A stretch of DNA of 64,000 nt, from NCBI GenBank assembly GCA_001179505.1, contig CDMY01000402.1, positions 1-64,000 of the forward strand, written 5' to 3'. The stretch comes from Vitrella brassicaformis (Eukaryota; Sar; Vitrellaceae). Each line of letters opens with the position of its first letter. The first letter of the stretch is position 1. Shown here one piece after another: positions 44,003 through 54,294 of this stretch. The position numbers and the translations under genes were made by a program. The notes under the pieces are model-generated. The model ran no database searches, was not told the origin of the DNA, and saw nothing but the letters and a program-made list of their open reading frames with translations.

Positions 44003-45234
44003 CCTGCCTGTAGCTCGACATATTGGTCTCTCTTGCGCGTGTATGGATGGACCGACCGACATGGCCTCTGCCGGACATGTGGGCGGCGGTGCTCTCCTTT
44101 TTTCTTGTCTCTTTTCTTCTCGTCTCATCTCATCTCATCTCAGTCTTGTTTGCTTAAGGTGTACATTCGTAGCGTTTTTGACGCTGTGGGCGTCAAGCAG
44201 ACCTCCAGACGGCAAGTGAATGAGTGTGTCGGTGGTCCCGGCTGCTGCAGAAGCAGCCCATGTGGGGCACAGATGGGGGACGCGATGCATACAGACAGAG
44301 ACAGACAGGGAGGGGTCTCTCTCACCCACCCATGCACCATCCGGATTCTCTCTCATCGGGTGTTCAAGTCAGGTCAGCTGTGATGAAGTTTTCTCGTACG
44401 TGGCTCCGTGCGCTGTGGAGGCAGCCGGCCGTAGACGGTTTTTTGGCCTGACTGGGTCGACCCCTCCTCTACTTCTGTGTACACGACGAGAGGATCTGTA
44501 TGCTCGCTCCATCCACTCCATGTCTGCGTGCGAAGTGTGTAACTGCCTTGGCTTGGTGGGCTCACTTGTGCCTCTCTCCCTCTCTGTATCTCCCCCCTCT
44601 GCGCCTCTGTCTACATGTGTGTCTGTGTCCATGTTGACATTCGCAATTCGAGAGCTGACACGCATCCCTCCATGTACGGCTGATGTGCGCACACACGGTG
44701 CGTGGCGGCAGCTGTGGCGGTGCGTGTGAGTGATGCACGTGTGCAAACCTGGATGGATGGGTTGAGCATTGGTGTTGCATGTCTGGTATGTGTGCAGTGA
44801 AGAGTCGGCACACGCGACATGAGTGCCTGCATGTGTGAGAGTCCGTATGTAAGCTAGAGTGCAGACGTGGTCAAGACCTTGTCGGCTGTGTCCGTGTGCG
44901 TGTGACCCTGACGCATGCTCGTGTCTCACGTGATTTCCTCTGTCGTTCGAATCCGCCTCCGATTTACAGAGAAATTCTCTTCCCTCGGTACTGCAGCCAA
45001 TTGGAGGGACTTCTTGAGCGACGCCCGCTCCCTCGTCACCGCCTGCCGGTGCGCCAACGACATTCGAGCTCCGTCATCTCATCATGACGTTTGATACATG
45101 TAGCAGGGTTTAGGGTTTGTCGAGAAATCCTCGAGATGTGACGGATTGTCGGGCATTTTGGGTTTTTTGACGAGCTGCCCATCTGCTTCCTCTCCTCGCC
45201 GCCCCATAGGACCGTTCAGTGCGGGGCGCCTGCT
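44003..45234. other. Intergenic spacer with a telomere-like motif
   Basis: No gene supported over about 1.2 kb. It contains TCTCA/ATCTC repeats near 44117-44142. At 45106-45118 lies GGGTTTAGGGTTT, nearly two units of the plant/alveolate telomere repeat TTTAGGG, or on the other strand a telo-box (AAACCCTAA) of the kind found in some algal and plant promoters. Confidence 0.45.
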
Positions 45235-45613
45235 ATGAAGACATGTACAAGACTATTAGTCGATGTATGCTACAAAGTGGACCGCAAGTTCAGCGGACTC
45301 GCACGCACCTGCGGCATTCTCATCAACACCGTCAACCGATACCTGACCGAGGCGGTCATCGATCTGAGCATCGCCAAGATCCCCGATGCCTTCCAAAGAG
45401 CCAGGCATACGCAACCAAGATATACAGCATCGTCAGGGTCAGCAAGAACGAGGCGGGATGTCCATCGATGTGTGCGCACTCTGTCTGCATGGCATGCAGC
45501 TCGATGAGATGATTGGCACGCAACTCACGATACTCGAGGCCCACATGGCGGAGCGAAAGATGCTGTCCGACGTCTTCGCCGGCCTCATGGCCATCTACCA
45601 CCCCGTCCTCTAG
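45235..45613 (+). pseudogene. Frameshifted coding remnant upstream of copy B
   Basis: A coding-like stretch in which the best frame changes. From ATG 45235 it reads LLVDVCYKVDRKFSGLARTC and VNRYLTEAVIDLSIAKIPDA. After about 45395 that frame degenerates. A second frame carries SQAYATKIYSIVRVSKNEAG, and a third carries MSIDVCALCLHGMQLDEMIG and EAHMAERKMLSDVF to a stop at 45611-45613. No GT-AG pair of reasonable length links them, so indels in a former gene are the simplest reading. Family not recognised. Confidence 0.4.
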
Positions 45614-45626
45614 ACACTGCCCACCG

Positions 45627-48592
45627 AGGGGGAAGACGGCTGTGTACGAGAGCCGAGTCGAGGAGCTGCGGCGGCTTCTGGTGGCCTACGAGCACGAACA
45701 CGAGGACCAAGAGGCCGATAGCCAGCTCTGCGCCACCTTGCCGTAAGCCAATTGGATACGAACAAAGGCAGAGAGAAATGTCTGTCATTTGTGTCCTTCT
45801 CTGTGTGTTGTGTGTTCTCTCTTCGTGTCTGTCAGTGAGTACGTGAGAGAATCGTCCACCCAGGAGCACTCTCCTCCTGTCCCATTTGGTCGAAACGGAG
45901 TCACCCATCTCTTGCTGTGCTGTGTTGTGTTGTGTTGTGTTGTGTTGCAGGACCGAGCTCAACAAGATGAAATACGAGCTCGCCAGGCTCCAAGACGAGA
46001 GCGCACTGCACCGGTAACGCAGACACATGTAATTCAACAGTGTGCGCACGGTCATCGCTGTGTGTTTCATTTCATCAGGGAGCTGGAGGCCGCCCGCAGT
46101 GAGCTGACGACAGCCTGCCGAGAGCACCACAAGGAGCTCATGGAGGTCAAATACGAGCTCTGGTTAGCTCCCACAACAATGCACTCACGCAAGCTGACGT
46201 GGCGTCATCCTTCCCTTGCTCTTTGCTTGTGTACTCAGGGGGCTGGAGGAGGCTCACCGCGACCTCAACGCCGCCATGGAGCAGGCCACACGCAGCCACC
46301 AGGCGGAGCTGGATGAGCACAAGGCCCAGTGCGAGTGAGTGATAACGAACGACGAAACGACACAGCTGCAGCTGCATCGTCCATAGATGGATGGATGGAT
46401 GGATGAATGTCCTGTCTGTGTTGTTGGTATTCTGCCAACCGACAGGGAGCTGGAGAGCCGAGTGGAGGTCAAGAGCCGCCGGTGCAGAGAGCTGTCGGAC
46501 GACGTCAACCAGCGCGACGACGCAATCCGGTAGGTATTGTGGCATGCATGCCACAATTGTTGCCGACCATTTCTGAGCACATGACTTGTATGCTGCTATG
46601 CTTCACTGTGTGATGGGTGCTTCAGCCGGCTGGTGCAGGAGAAGGGCGAGTTGGACAAGGCGTTGGCGGCCAAGACGCAGGAACTGGAGCGGCTGCAGAC
46701 GGCCCATCGGGGCGCCACCACAGCCACCATGCGTCTTGCCGACGAGCTGCGCCTTGCCAAGGAGGAGGCCGCCGCCCTCCGCCTCGCCAGCAGCCTGCAG
46801 GCCCCGCAGCTGCGGCAGCTGCAGGGTGCCTGGAGCGGCCTGCAGGGTGTGGTGAGGCTGGCGATGAGGGCGACCATCGCCCGCCTGCAGGACCGTCTGG
46901 CTGAGCAAGACGATGAGCTCAACGACGTGCAGGTGCGGTGGCTGGGTGGGGCAGATCAATACGCGACCAATCCGCTCACGGATGTGTATTATTCGTCTTT
47001 CCTTTTGCTCTCTGCATGTCCGCTTCAGGCGTCGTTCCGTGCTGAGGTGGAGGAGCTGCAGGGTGCGCGCGAGCGGGAGGTGCAGGCGGTGCGTGGTGCC
47101 CTGCAGGAGACACGAAGCCAGCTCCGTGACACACGCAGTTCGCTGGAGGTCGAAAGGTCAGTCAGCTAATGAGGGTAACACCACACGGACAGTACACACA
47201 CCGATTTATCATACCGCCCTTGTTTGGTCGCCAGGATTGAGTCCGAAGAGACCATCAGCAGCCTCCGCCAGACCGTTTCAGAGCATCGACAGTTGCAGGT
47301 GCGTCCGTGTGGGTGTGGATGCACCAAAGGGCGGGGGCATGTCGGGATGGGTGTGGCTGCTGGTGTGTCATGTGTGTGGGTGCAGGAGTCCAATGCCGAG
47401 GTGCAGGCGCGGCTACAGGAGCAGACCTCTCGCAATCTCGAGCTGCAGAAAGCCCTCGACACGGCCCAGCAAGCTCGCACGCGGACGGCACTCGGCCGCC
47501 TCGTGTGTAGCCTGCATCGCGCCAGGCTGAGGCGGAGCATTGGGCAGTGGCAGCGAGAGGGCGCCCATAGCACCATCGTGCAGGGGCAGAGGGAGGGGGG
47601 GCTCCAGCGCATCGCATCGACCCTGAGAGTGGCTACACATCGACACCTCTCAACGACATTCACACGACTGCTCTCGCACGTAAGGCACACCACAGCACAA
47701 CACGACACACACCATGGGATGTTATCGATGAATGGATGCGTGTGCCGCCTCACGGCCAGTCTGCCTCGCCCAGCGACGACCAGATGGCAGTAGACAGTCA
47801 TGTCGGTGGGGGTGAAGGTGATGAGTCGGTGCCGTCGTCATCAGCACACGACCGTGCCGCGTTGCCCGATGGACCCCCAGCACCGGTACGACAGCACCAG
47901 AGATACACAAATGATATATGGCGTCATGTCGCTGTGGCGTGTGGGTCAGATGCAGATGGTTGGCGTATCCGAAGTACCCGTAGGCACGTCGCATGCTCTC
48001 GACGACCACCTCCACCACCAGCAGCAGCAGGTACAGTACACCGATAGTGAGAGGCCAGGAAGGCGCCATCAGATGCGCACGTCTGTCTGTCTGTCTGTCT
48101 TGTGCCATGCAGAGTGTTGTTTCCATAGTGGCCATGATGGGGGCCCAGCCGGGCCCTGAGATGCCCAGCGGACATCCGCCGTCTGATGCGGCAATGGTCG
48201 GTCCATCCGCACAGTCGTCAGATGGGTGGACTGAGAAAGACGATGAAGAGTGGAATAAGGGGCTACAATCGCTCAACGATTTCCAGGCGCCGGGCATGCT
48301 CACTCCCCCTGCCCCGCCACCACCTCCACCTCCACCCCCACCTCCGCCACCTGTGCCGCCCCCTCTGTTTCACCCACCCATTCACGGCGTTGCCTTTCCA
48401 CGGCCGCCGTTCGTTTATCCCCGCCCCCCTTTGGCGCCTCACAATCCCCTGCCAGCCGTCATGCCGCCCAGCACTGCCGCCCAGCCAAATCCCAACACGG
48501 CCCCCATGACACCCCCAGTTTGTCGACCATTCGGACAGGCGGGGCCAAACACACCTGGCCGGCCATCGCAGCAGCACGGCGGAGCGAAGTAG
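45627..48592 (+). CDS. Coiled-coil family gene copy B (5' end uncertain)
   Basis: Well-supported exons, all in frame: to 45742, 45951-46013, 46079-46162, 46239-46334, 46446-46529, 46626-46932, 47029-47156, 47235-47298, 47386-47679, 47760-47885, 47950-48030 and 48113-48592 (TAG). The product is long coiled coil (ELEAARSELTTACREHHKEL, LVQEKGELDKALAAKTQELE), then a basic Trp/Leu helix region (LVCSLHRARLRRSIGQWQRE, VATHRHLSTTFTRLLSH) resembling calmodulin- or centrin-binding repeats, then an acidic linker and a Pro-rich C-terminus with 13 straight Pro. Similarity to copy A starts abruptly at 45627, inside an exon, so the head domain of copies A and C is missing and no clear start codon is present. 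The gene may start within the preceding remnant or be a 5'-truncated duplicate. A scaffold or cytoskeletal role is inferred. Confidence 0.65.
48305..48362 (+). repeat. Polyproline-coding tract
   Basis: A run of CCN codons in the last exon of copy B encodes 13 consecutive Pro followed by VPPPLFHPP. It is a profilin/SH3/WW-ligand type of sequence and a likely length-variable region. Confidence 0.8.
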
Positions 48593-49178
48593 ACGGCACA
48601 CAGAAAAGTGCGGCGGGCGGGCAGAGAGGATGGGAGTGCGGAGGTAGCAAACGAGGTCTAGCTCACCGTGGCCGTCCCAGCAAGTGGATGGGGCTGCCGA
48701 CGTGCGGTGTGATGTGTTGAGTATAGATGGGACTGTGTGTGTGCAGATGGACTGACTGATACACGTGACGTGAATGGAATGGATGTATTCAAATCATACC
48801 TATCCCTTCGAGAGCATTCCACTATAGGTAGGTCCATCTGTACACCTCACACCCACACACAGCCATCCCTTTCCCCCGAGTCACCCAGTCGTCTCCCCTA
48901 TCCACACACTCCCAGCCCCCACCCCCACCCTCACCGTCACCCACACACACGCGATGCATCACTCCACGGAACCAAAGACGGGAAGCCACGGCAACAAACC
49001 AGACAGGGAGGCAGGCAGACAGGCAGATAGTGAGGCAGCAAAGGAGAGGCCACGGCCAGCCAGCCAGATAGCACCAGCTCGTGTGTGTGTCAGACACCCG
49101 ACACACGCACCTCCGCCCCCCTGTGTGGCCCAGCTAACCCCGCCGCCCGACCCCCAGCACACTTATCCCCCAGCACAC
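48593..49178. other. Convergent intergenic region
   Basis: 3' flank of copy B and of the minus-strand pseudogene that ends at 49179. It contains CCCAC-rich and GGCAGGCAGACAGGCAG-type repeats. No gene seen. Confidence 0.4.
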
Positions 49179-49670
49179 TTATCCGATCCCTCTACGCCGC
49201 GCCGCCTTGGTGGCCTTGGCAGCCCTCTTCTGCACCACCAAGGGGACAGCACAAACAGCACCACACAACACACTATACAGCTGTCGTGTTGGCGGGTCTG
49301 TGTCCTTGTACCTGCAGCAGGTGGTCTCTGTACCAATGGCTCTGTACTGGATGGCCATGGCGCCAAAGTCCCGCCCCTCCTGAGTGCCGCGCAGAGAAGG
49401 CATCCACTGACAGAACTCCTGCAGTGAACAAACAGACGGACACCGTCGGCGCCCCTGGCAGTCAGTGCATCTGCCTCCTCTGTGCTCACATTCGGATGGT
49501 CGCGCTTGAGGCTGATGTACTTGTCCGCGAAGGCTTGCGGTGGTCGCTGTGGCCGTCGGGCATCTCCAAACCCATCGCCGTCAGCGACTGGCGGACGGCA
49601 GCTGCCAGGGGCAGCTGCAGATTCCCCCGGAGAGAACCGGATCTCGCTGATCTCACCTCCACACCGAGAG
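49179..49670 (-). pseudogene. Frameshifted inverted paralog of the 49746 gene
   Basis: Reading on the minus strand, AAAVRQSLTAMGLEMPDGHS aligns with PAAAAVRQKLLSKGIALPDI of the plus-strand gene. Next, in a different frame, AFADKYISLKRDHPN aligns with EVTNKYDSLKRNHPE, up to the same GTGAGC donor. One base is missing between the two blocks. A second exon (EFCQWMPSLRGTQEGRDFGA) matches EHRERMESVRGTKEATELVV, and a third (KRAAKATKAARRRGIG, stop 49179-49181) follows. The exon order and intron positions are the same as in the plus gene, in head-to-head orientation. Confidence 0.6.
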
Positions 49671-49706
49671 GAGCTCGCAGTTATGAGCTCGCAATTGAGG
49701 AAGGGA

Positions 49707-49710
<4 letters not shown>

Positions 49711-49742
<32 letters not shown>
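49711..49742. repeat. GA microsatellite at the start of the 49746 gene
   Basis: A nearly pure (GA)n run immediately before the ATG at 49746. It lies in the presumed 5' UTR between the two inverted paralogs. Confidence 0.85.
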
Positions 49743-49745
<3 letters not shown>

Positions 49746-49746
<1 letters not shown>

Positions 49747-50730
49747 TGACTACGCGCACACCCGCCGCCGCCGCCGTGAGGCAAAAACTTCTGAGTAAGG
49801 GAATCGCCTTGCCCGACATCCATGCCGACGACCCCAAGGAGGTCACGAACAAGTACGACAGCCTGAAGCGCAACCACCCGGAGGTGAGCAGGGCAGGGAG
49901 GCGCATGCACCAGTGCGCAATGGCACCAGGGGCATTGACGACGTTCATTCGTTTTGCTCTCCCACTGCAGGAGCACCGTGAGAGGATGGAGTCGGTGAGG
50001 GGCACCAAGGAGGCGACGGAACTTGTCGTCATGTTCAACGCATACAAAGAGGAGCTGCAGAAGGTATGTCAGACGCACATCCATCCACACACGGAGTACG
50101 TGACACTCGGTGTGCTGTGTGGGCCGCTCGCCGTTTTCCAGAAGTGGGAGGCCACCAAGGATGGCGAAGGCCGCCAAGGCCGCCAAGGCCGCCAAGGCCG
50201 CCAAGGATCCTGCCAGCACCAGCCGCCAGCAACATCATCAGGAGAGGGAGAGACGCGAGCGCGAGCGTGAGCATCCGGAGCGTCAGCCTTCGGCCCCCCT
50301 CGCCGCCTCCGTCTCGGCGTCGCTCCCTCCCGCCGGCCTGCAGACGTCATGGGCGCCGTCGATCGGCAGCAAACAGCCGAGGATAGCCACTGTGGGTGGC
50401 ACCCCCTACCGCCCGGCCCCCACCTGCGCCCCGCCGCCCATGCCGCACGCCACCACCAAGGCCCACCACGGCGGCAGCCAGCTGGCGGTGCTGGTGTCCC
50501 ACTGGGGGGAAGGGGAGGATGGCTTTTACGCCAGCTCCCTGACCCAGTGGGACCTGGCCTACTGGGAGAGGAAGGGGCCGTGGTGGCTGGTGTCGTGGGA
50601 GGTGCCGGAGGCATCCTGCTGCTGTGTGGAGATGGGGAGGAGCATGGTGCGAGGGGTGCGGATGGCGGGGGCGTGGCTCGAGGCGGCGGCTGACGATGTC
50701 GGCCGCCGCCTCAAATCCCTCCTCCATTGA
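49746..50730 (+). CDS. Small basic protein of an inverted paralog pair, 3' frame ambiguous
   Basis: ATG 49746. Exon 1 is 49746-49883, exon 2 is 49971-50063 and exon 3 starts at 50142. Exons 1-2 encode MTTRTPAAAAVRQKLLSKGI, KYDSLKRNHPE and ERMESVRGTKEATELVVMFN. With the obvious acceptor (TTTTCCAG) exon 3 reads KWEATKDGEG then GRQ repeats and stops at 50268-50270. A second frame stays open to 50730: Lys/Ala repeats (AKAAKAAKAAK), an Arg/Glu stretch, then a globular-looking tail (LAVLVSHWGEGEDGFYASSL, WDLAYWERKGPWWLVSWEVP). The paralog at 49179 ends in KRAAKATKAARR, closer to the Lys/Ala frame, so either an alternative acceptor (for example after GGCGAAG) or a frameshift is involved. Family unknown. 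Confidence 0.5.
50167..50202 (+). repeat. Four perfect 9-bp repeats (aaggccgcc)
   Basis: A nine-base unit in four perfect copies at the frame-ambiguous start of exon 3 of the 49746 gene. It codes for KAA, GRQ or PPR repeats depending on frame. Confidence 0.9.
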
Positions 50731-50945
50731 GGGGCGGTCGGCCTCTCGGGCGCTGTCAGCGGCGTCGGAGATGGTCGGCCGCACGTTCTTTTTCTTTTTC
50801 GCCCCCTCTCCCTTTTCTTTCAGCCCCGCCCCCCGTCGCAGCCTCTTCCGATCCCTCTCGCCCTCTCTCCCAGCCCCCCAGTGACCACCACCACTATCAC
50901 CACCATGCCAACCCACCCCAACCCGATCGTCGGCATCTGACCACC

Positions 50946-51245
50946 NNNNNNNNNNNNNNNNNNNNNNNNNNNNNNNNNNNNNNNNNNNNNNNNNNNNNNN
51001 NNNNNNNNNNNNNNNNNNNNNNNNNNNNNNNNNNNNNNNNNNNNNNNNNNNNNNNNNNNNNNNNNNNNNNNNNNNNNNNNNNNNNNNNNNNNNNNNNNNN
51101 NNNNNNNNNNNNNNNNNNNNNNNNNNNNNNNNNNNNNNNNNNNNNNNNNNNNNNNNNNNNNNNNNNNNNNNNNNNNNNNNNNNNNNNNNNNNNNNNNNNN
51201 NNNNNNNNNNNNNNNNNNNNNNNNNNNNNNNNNNNNNNNNNNNNN
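50946..51245. other. Assembly gap of 300 N
   Basis: Exactly 300 N, a conventional placeholder rather than a measured length. It sits at the left border of a near-identical copy of 45822-47466, so it probably marks a collapsed or unresolved repeat. ORFs spanning it are artefacts. Confidence 0.98.
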
Positions 51246-53407
51246 TCGTGTCTGTCAGTGAGTACGTGAGAGAATCGTCCACCCAGGAGCACTCTCCTCC
51301 TGTCCCATTTGGTCGAAACGGAGTCACCCATCTCTTGCTGTGCTGTGTTGTGTTGTGTTGTGTTGTGTTGCAGGACCGAGCTCAACAAGATGAAATACGA
51401 GCTCGCCAGGCTCCAAGACGAGAGCGCACTGCACCGGTAACGCAGACACATGTAATTCAACAGTGTGCGCACGGTCATCGCTGTGTGTTTCATTTCATCA
51501 GGGAGCTGGAGGCCGCCCGCAGTGAGCTGACGACAGCCTGCCGAGAGCACCACAAGGAGCTCATGGAGGTCAAATACGAGCTCTGGTTAGCTCCCACAAC
51601 AATGCACTCACGCAAGCTGACGTGGCGTCATCCTTCCCTTGCTCTTTGCTTGTGTACTCAGGGGGCTGGAGGAGGCTCACCGCGACCTCAAGGCCGCCAT
51701 GGAGCAGGCCACACGCAGGCACCAGGCGGAGCTGGAGGAGCACAAGGCCCAGTGCGAGTGAGTGATAACGAACGACGAAACGACACAGCTGCATCGTCCA
51801 TGGAGGGATGGATGGATGGATGTGCTGTTTGTGTGGCTGTTTTGTGTCGACTGACAGAGAGCTGGAGAGTCGACTCGACCTCGCCAGTCGGCGGCGCAGA
51901 GAGCTGTCGGACGACGTCAACCAGCGCGACGACGTCAACCAGGCATGCCACAATTGTTGCCGACCATTTCTGAGCACATGACTTGTATGCTGCTATGCTT
52001 CTCTGTGTGATGGGTGCTTCAGCCGGCTGGTGCAGGAGAAGGGCGAGCTCGGCAAGGCGTCGGAGGGCAAGACGCAGGAGTTGGAGCGGCTGCAGACGGC
52101 CCATCGGGGCGCCACCACAGCCACCATGCGTCTTGCCCACGAGCTGCGCCTTGCCAAGGAGGAGGCCGGCCTCAGGCACTGCCCATTCAACCTGCATTGC
52201 TCTCTTTCTCTCTGTGCGTGTGTGTGCAGACGACATGGCCTGGTTCATCCCGACAAGCCGCCGTGTACGCGTCCAAAGGATGCAATGCTATCTTCTCATT
52301 CGTGCCTGTGTGTGGGTCTTTGTCTGTGTCTGTGTGTAGGCCTTGCGATTGAGGGAGGCGGCCGGTTGGTGTGACACCCCCGCGGCAACCTCTACTTCAC
52401 CCACGAAGGGCGTGCGCCTCCGTCTCCCCGAAGAGATGCGCCAGCTCCCGCGGACAGGAGGGCCCTCCCTACCCTCCCGAGTGGATAAACCCCGACGGCA
52501 GCTTCAACAGCGAGGAGGTGACCGAGCTGCCATGGGAACAGCCGGGGTGGACAGGGTGGAGGCCCGAGACGCCTGCCCCTGCGGCCGGGGCGGCGGCGGG
52601 AGGGGTGCAACGGCCTGCAGGGAGTGGTGCGGCTGGCCATGAGGGCAAGCATCGCGCGTCTGCAGGACCGCCTGGCTGAGCAAGACCAAGGGCTCAGTGA
52701 GATGCAGGTGCGGTGGGTGGGTGGGACACATCAATGCGCGACCAGTCCATACGGATGTGTATAGTTCGTCTTTCCTTCTGTCTGCATGTTTGCCTCTCTC
52801 TCTCCCTCCGTGTCTGTGTCGACAGGCTTATCCATTGTTCGCTGGTGTTGCCCCCCGCCCACTCGGGCGCTGAAGCTGTCTGTGTGATTGTATTGTGTGC
52901 TCGCGTCTCGTATTTGTGCTCAGGCGTCGTCCCATGGTGACGTGGAGGAGCTGCAGGGTGCGCACGAGCGGGAGCTGCAGGCGGTGCGTGGTGCCCTGCA
53001 GGAGACACGAAGCCAGCTCAGGAACGCACGCAGTTCGCTGGAGGTCGAAAGGTCAGTCGGGCGGTGAGCCAATGAGGGCAACACCACACGGACATGTACA
53101 CCCACACCGATTTATCATGCCGCCCTTGTTTTGGTCGCCAGAATTGAATCCGAAGAGACCATCAGCAGGCTCCGCCAGACCGTTTCAGAGCATCGACAGC
53201 TGCAGGTGCGTCCGTCCGTTTGGGTGCACCAAAGGGCGGGGGCATGTCTGGATGGGTGTGGGTGTTGGTGTGTCATGTGGCTGGGTGTAGGAGTCCAACG
53301 ACGAGGTGCAGGCGCGGCTACAGGAGCAGATCTCCCGCAATCTCGAACTGCAGAACGCCCTTGACACGGCCCAGCACACGAGAAGGCGCCGCTTCTTATC
53401 TCTGCCT
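51246..53407 (+). pseudogene. Coiled-coil family copy D, degraded duplicate of copy B
   Basis: Begins at the gap edge within the intron matching 45822. Exons equal to those of copy B are at 51374-51436, 51502-51585 and 51662-51757, followed by one from 51858. The donor after that exon is altered: NQRDDAIR|GTAGG in copy B is replaced by GACGTCAACCAGGCATGCC. The next exon is interrupted after MRLAHELRLAKEEAG by about 420 bp not present in copy B, after which LQGVVRLAMRASIARLQDRL resumes. Later exons (EELQGAHERELQAVRGALQE, ESEETISRLRQTVSEHRQLQ) are kept. Similarity ends near 53375, and the frame runs into a stop at 53407, losing the helix-rich and Pro-rich C-terminus. It is probably non-functional, or codes for a shorter coiled coil. 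Confidence 0.6.
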
Positions 53408-54294
53408 ACATTTTATATTCCGTGTACGTGAAACTCCCGCAACTGCGCCCTGTCTATCGTTGGACGCATGTGCGCCTTCCTGTGCGTATGATGGTGTGTG
53501 CGCGTGAGACATACCACGGATGACATTTCCATCGATGCTAAGTTATTTCCATCGATGCGTTCGTTATTTCGTTACACAATTCCATGGATTGGTCCATCCA
53601 CCAGACAGACACCAGCAACCAAGCATACTATGGGTTCAAAACTGAGGCGCACACACACACACACATAAGACGTATGTGTCACGGACGCAAACCATGACCT
53701 GTACAACGACACGACACGACACGACAGGCACACAGAGACACCTACGTGCACAGAGAGGTAGACAGACAGAGGTAGGGTAGGCGGGTGTCCCTTCGGGCTG
53801 CATAGGTAGCATCATCAGCTCGTCCACACACAGACATACACACATACACAGGCATATATGTATGAATTCACGGTGACCACGCACTAAATCAATCGCTTCA
53901 AACAGCTGAGAAAAGCGATCGAAGCTGTCGGGGAGATCGCCAACCTTTCGACGGCCCCTGTCCTTCAGAGATAGGATGAAAAGGAAACCCCCCAAAGCAG
54001 AAGAGACACCAGCAGCCACGCTAAGAGCCAAGAAGGAATGAGGTATGTCGGTCGCGAGCAGCTGTCTACCCCCATCTCTGTAGGCTTCTCTTCACCGCTC
54101 ATGTCCCCCCCTCTTAGCCATCGTGTGGACAGCAATGCACCCACACATTGCTGACGAGGGCTGAAAGGAGGGCGGGAGAGCGGTGAAGATGCGCCAAGAG
54201 ACGTTGGCAATCTACACATACGGCACCATCGCACGACTAAGCGGTCGCTGGCTGTCTGTCTGTCTGTCTGTCCAACTCTCCGCCCGCCCGTTAA
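53408..54294 (-). other. Mostly non-coding; one possible membrane-protein exon
   Basis: A minus-strand frame near 53890-54050 reads LATDIPHSFLALSVAAGVSS, ALGGFLFILSLKDRGRRK, VGDLPDSFDRFSQLFEAIDL. It follows a plausible acceptor (GTAGACAG) and has one clear hydrophobic span. An upstream ATG (MSGEEKPTEMGVDSC, about 54100) is in another frame. This could be the end of a small membrane-protein gene, but no complete model was found. The rest (53408-53880) is CA and CGACA repeats and directly repeated TTATTTCCATCGATGC. Confidence 0.3.

Noticed and set aside
50347-51553. Long open frames running across the N block
   Set aside because: N codons are translated as X; the frames are artefacts of the 300-base gap and of shadows of the 49746 gene.
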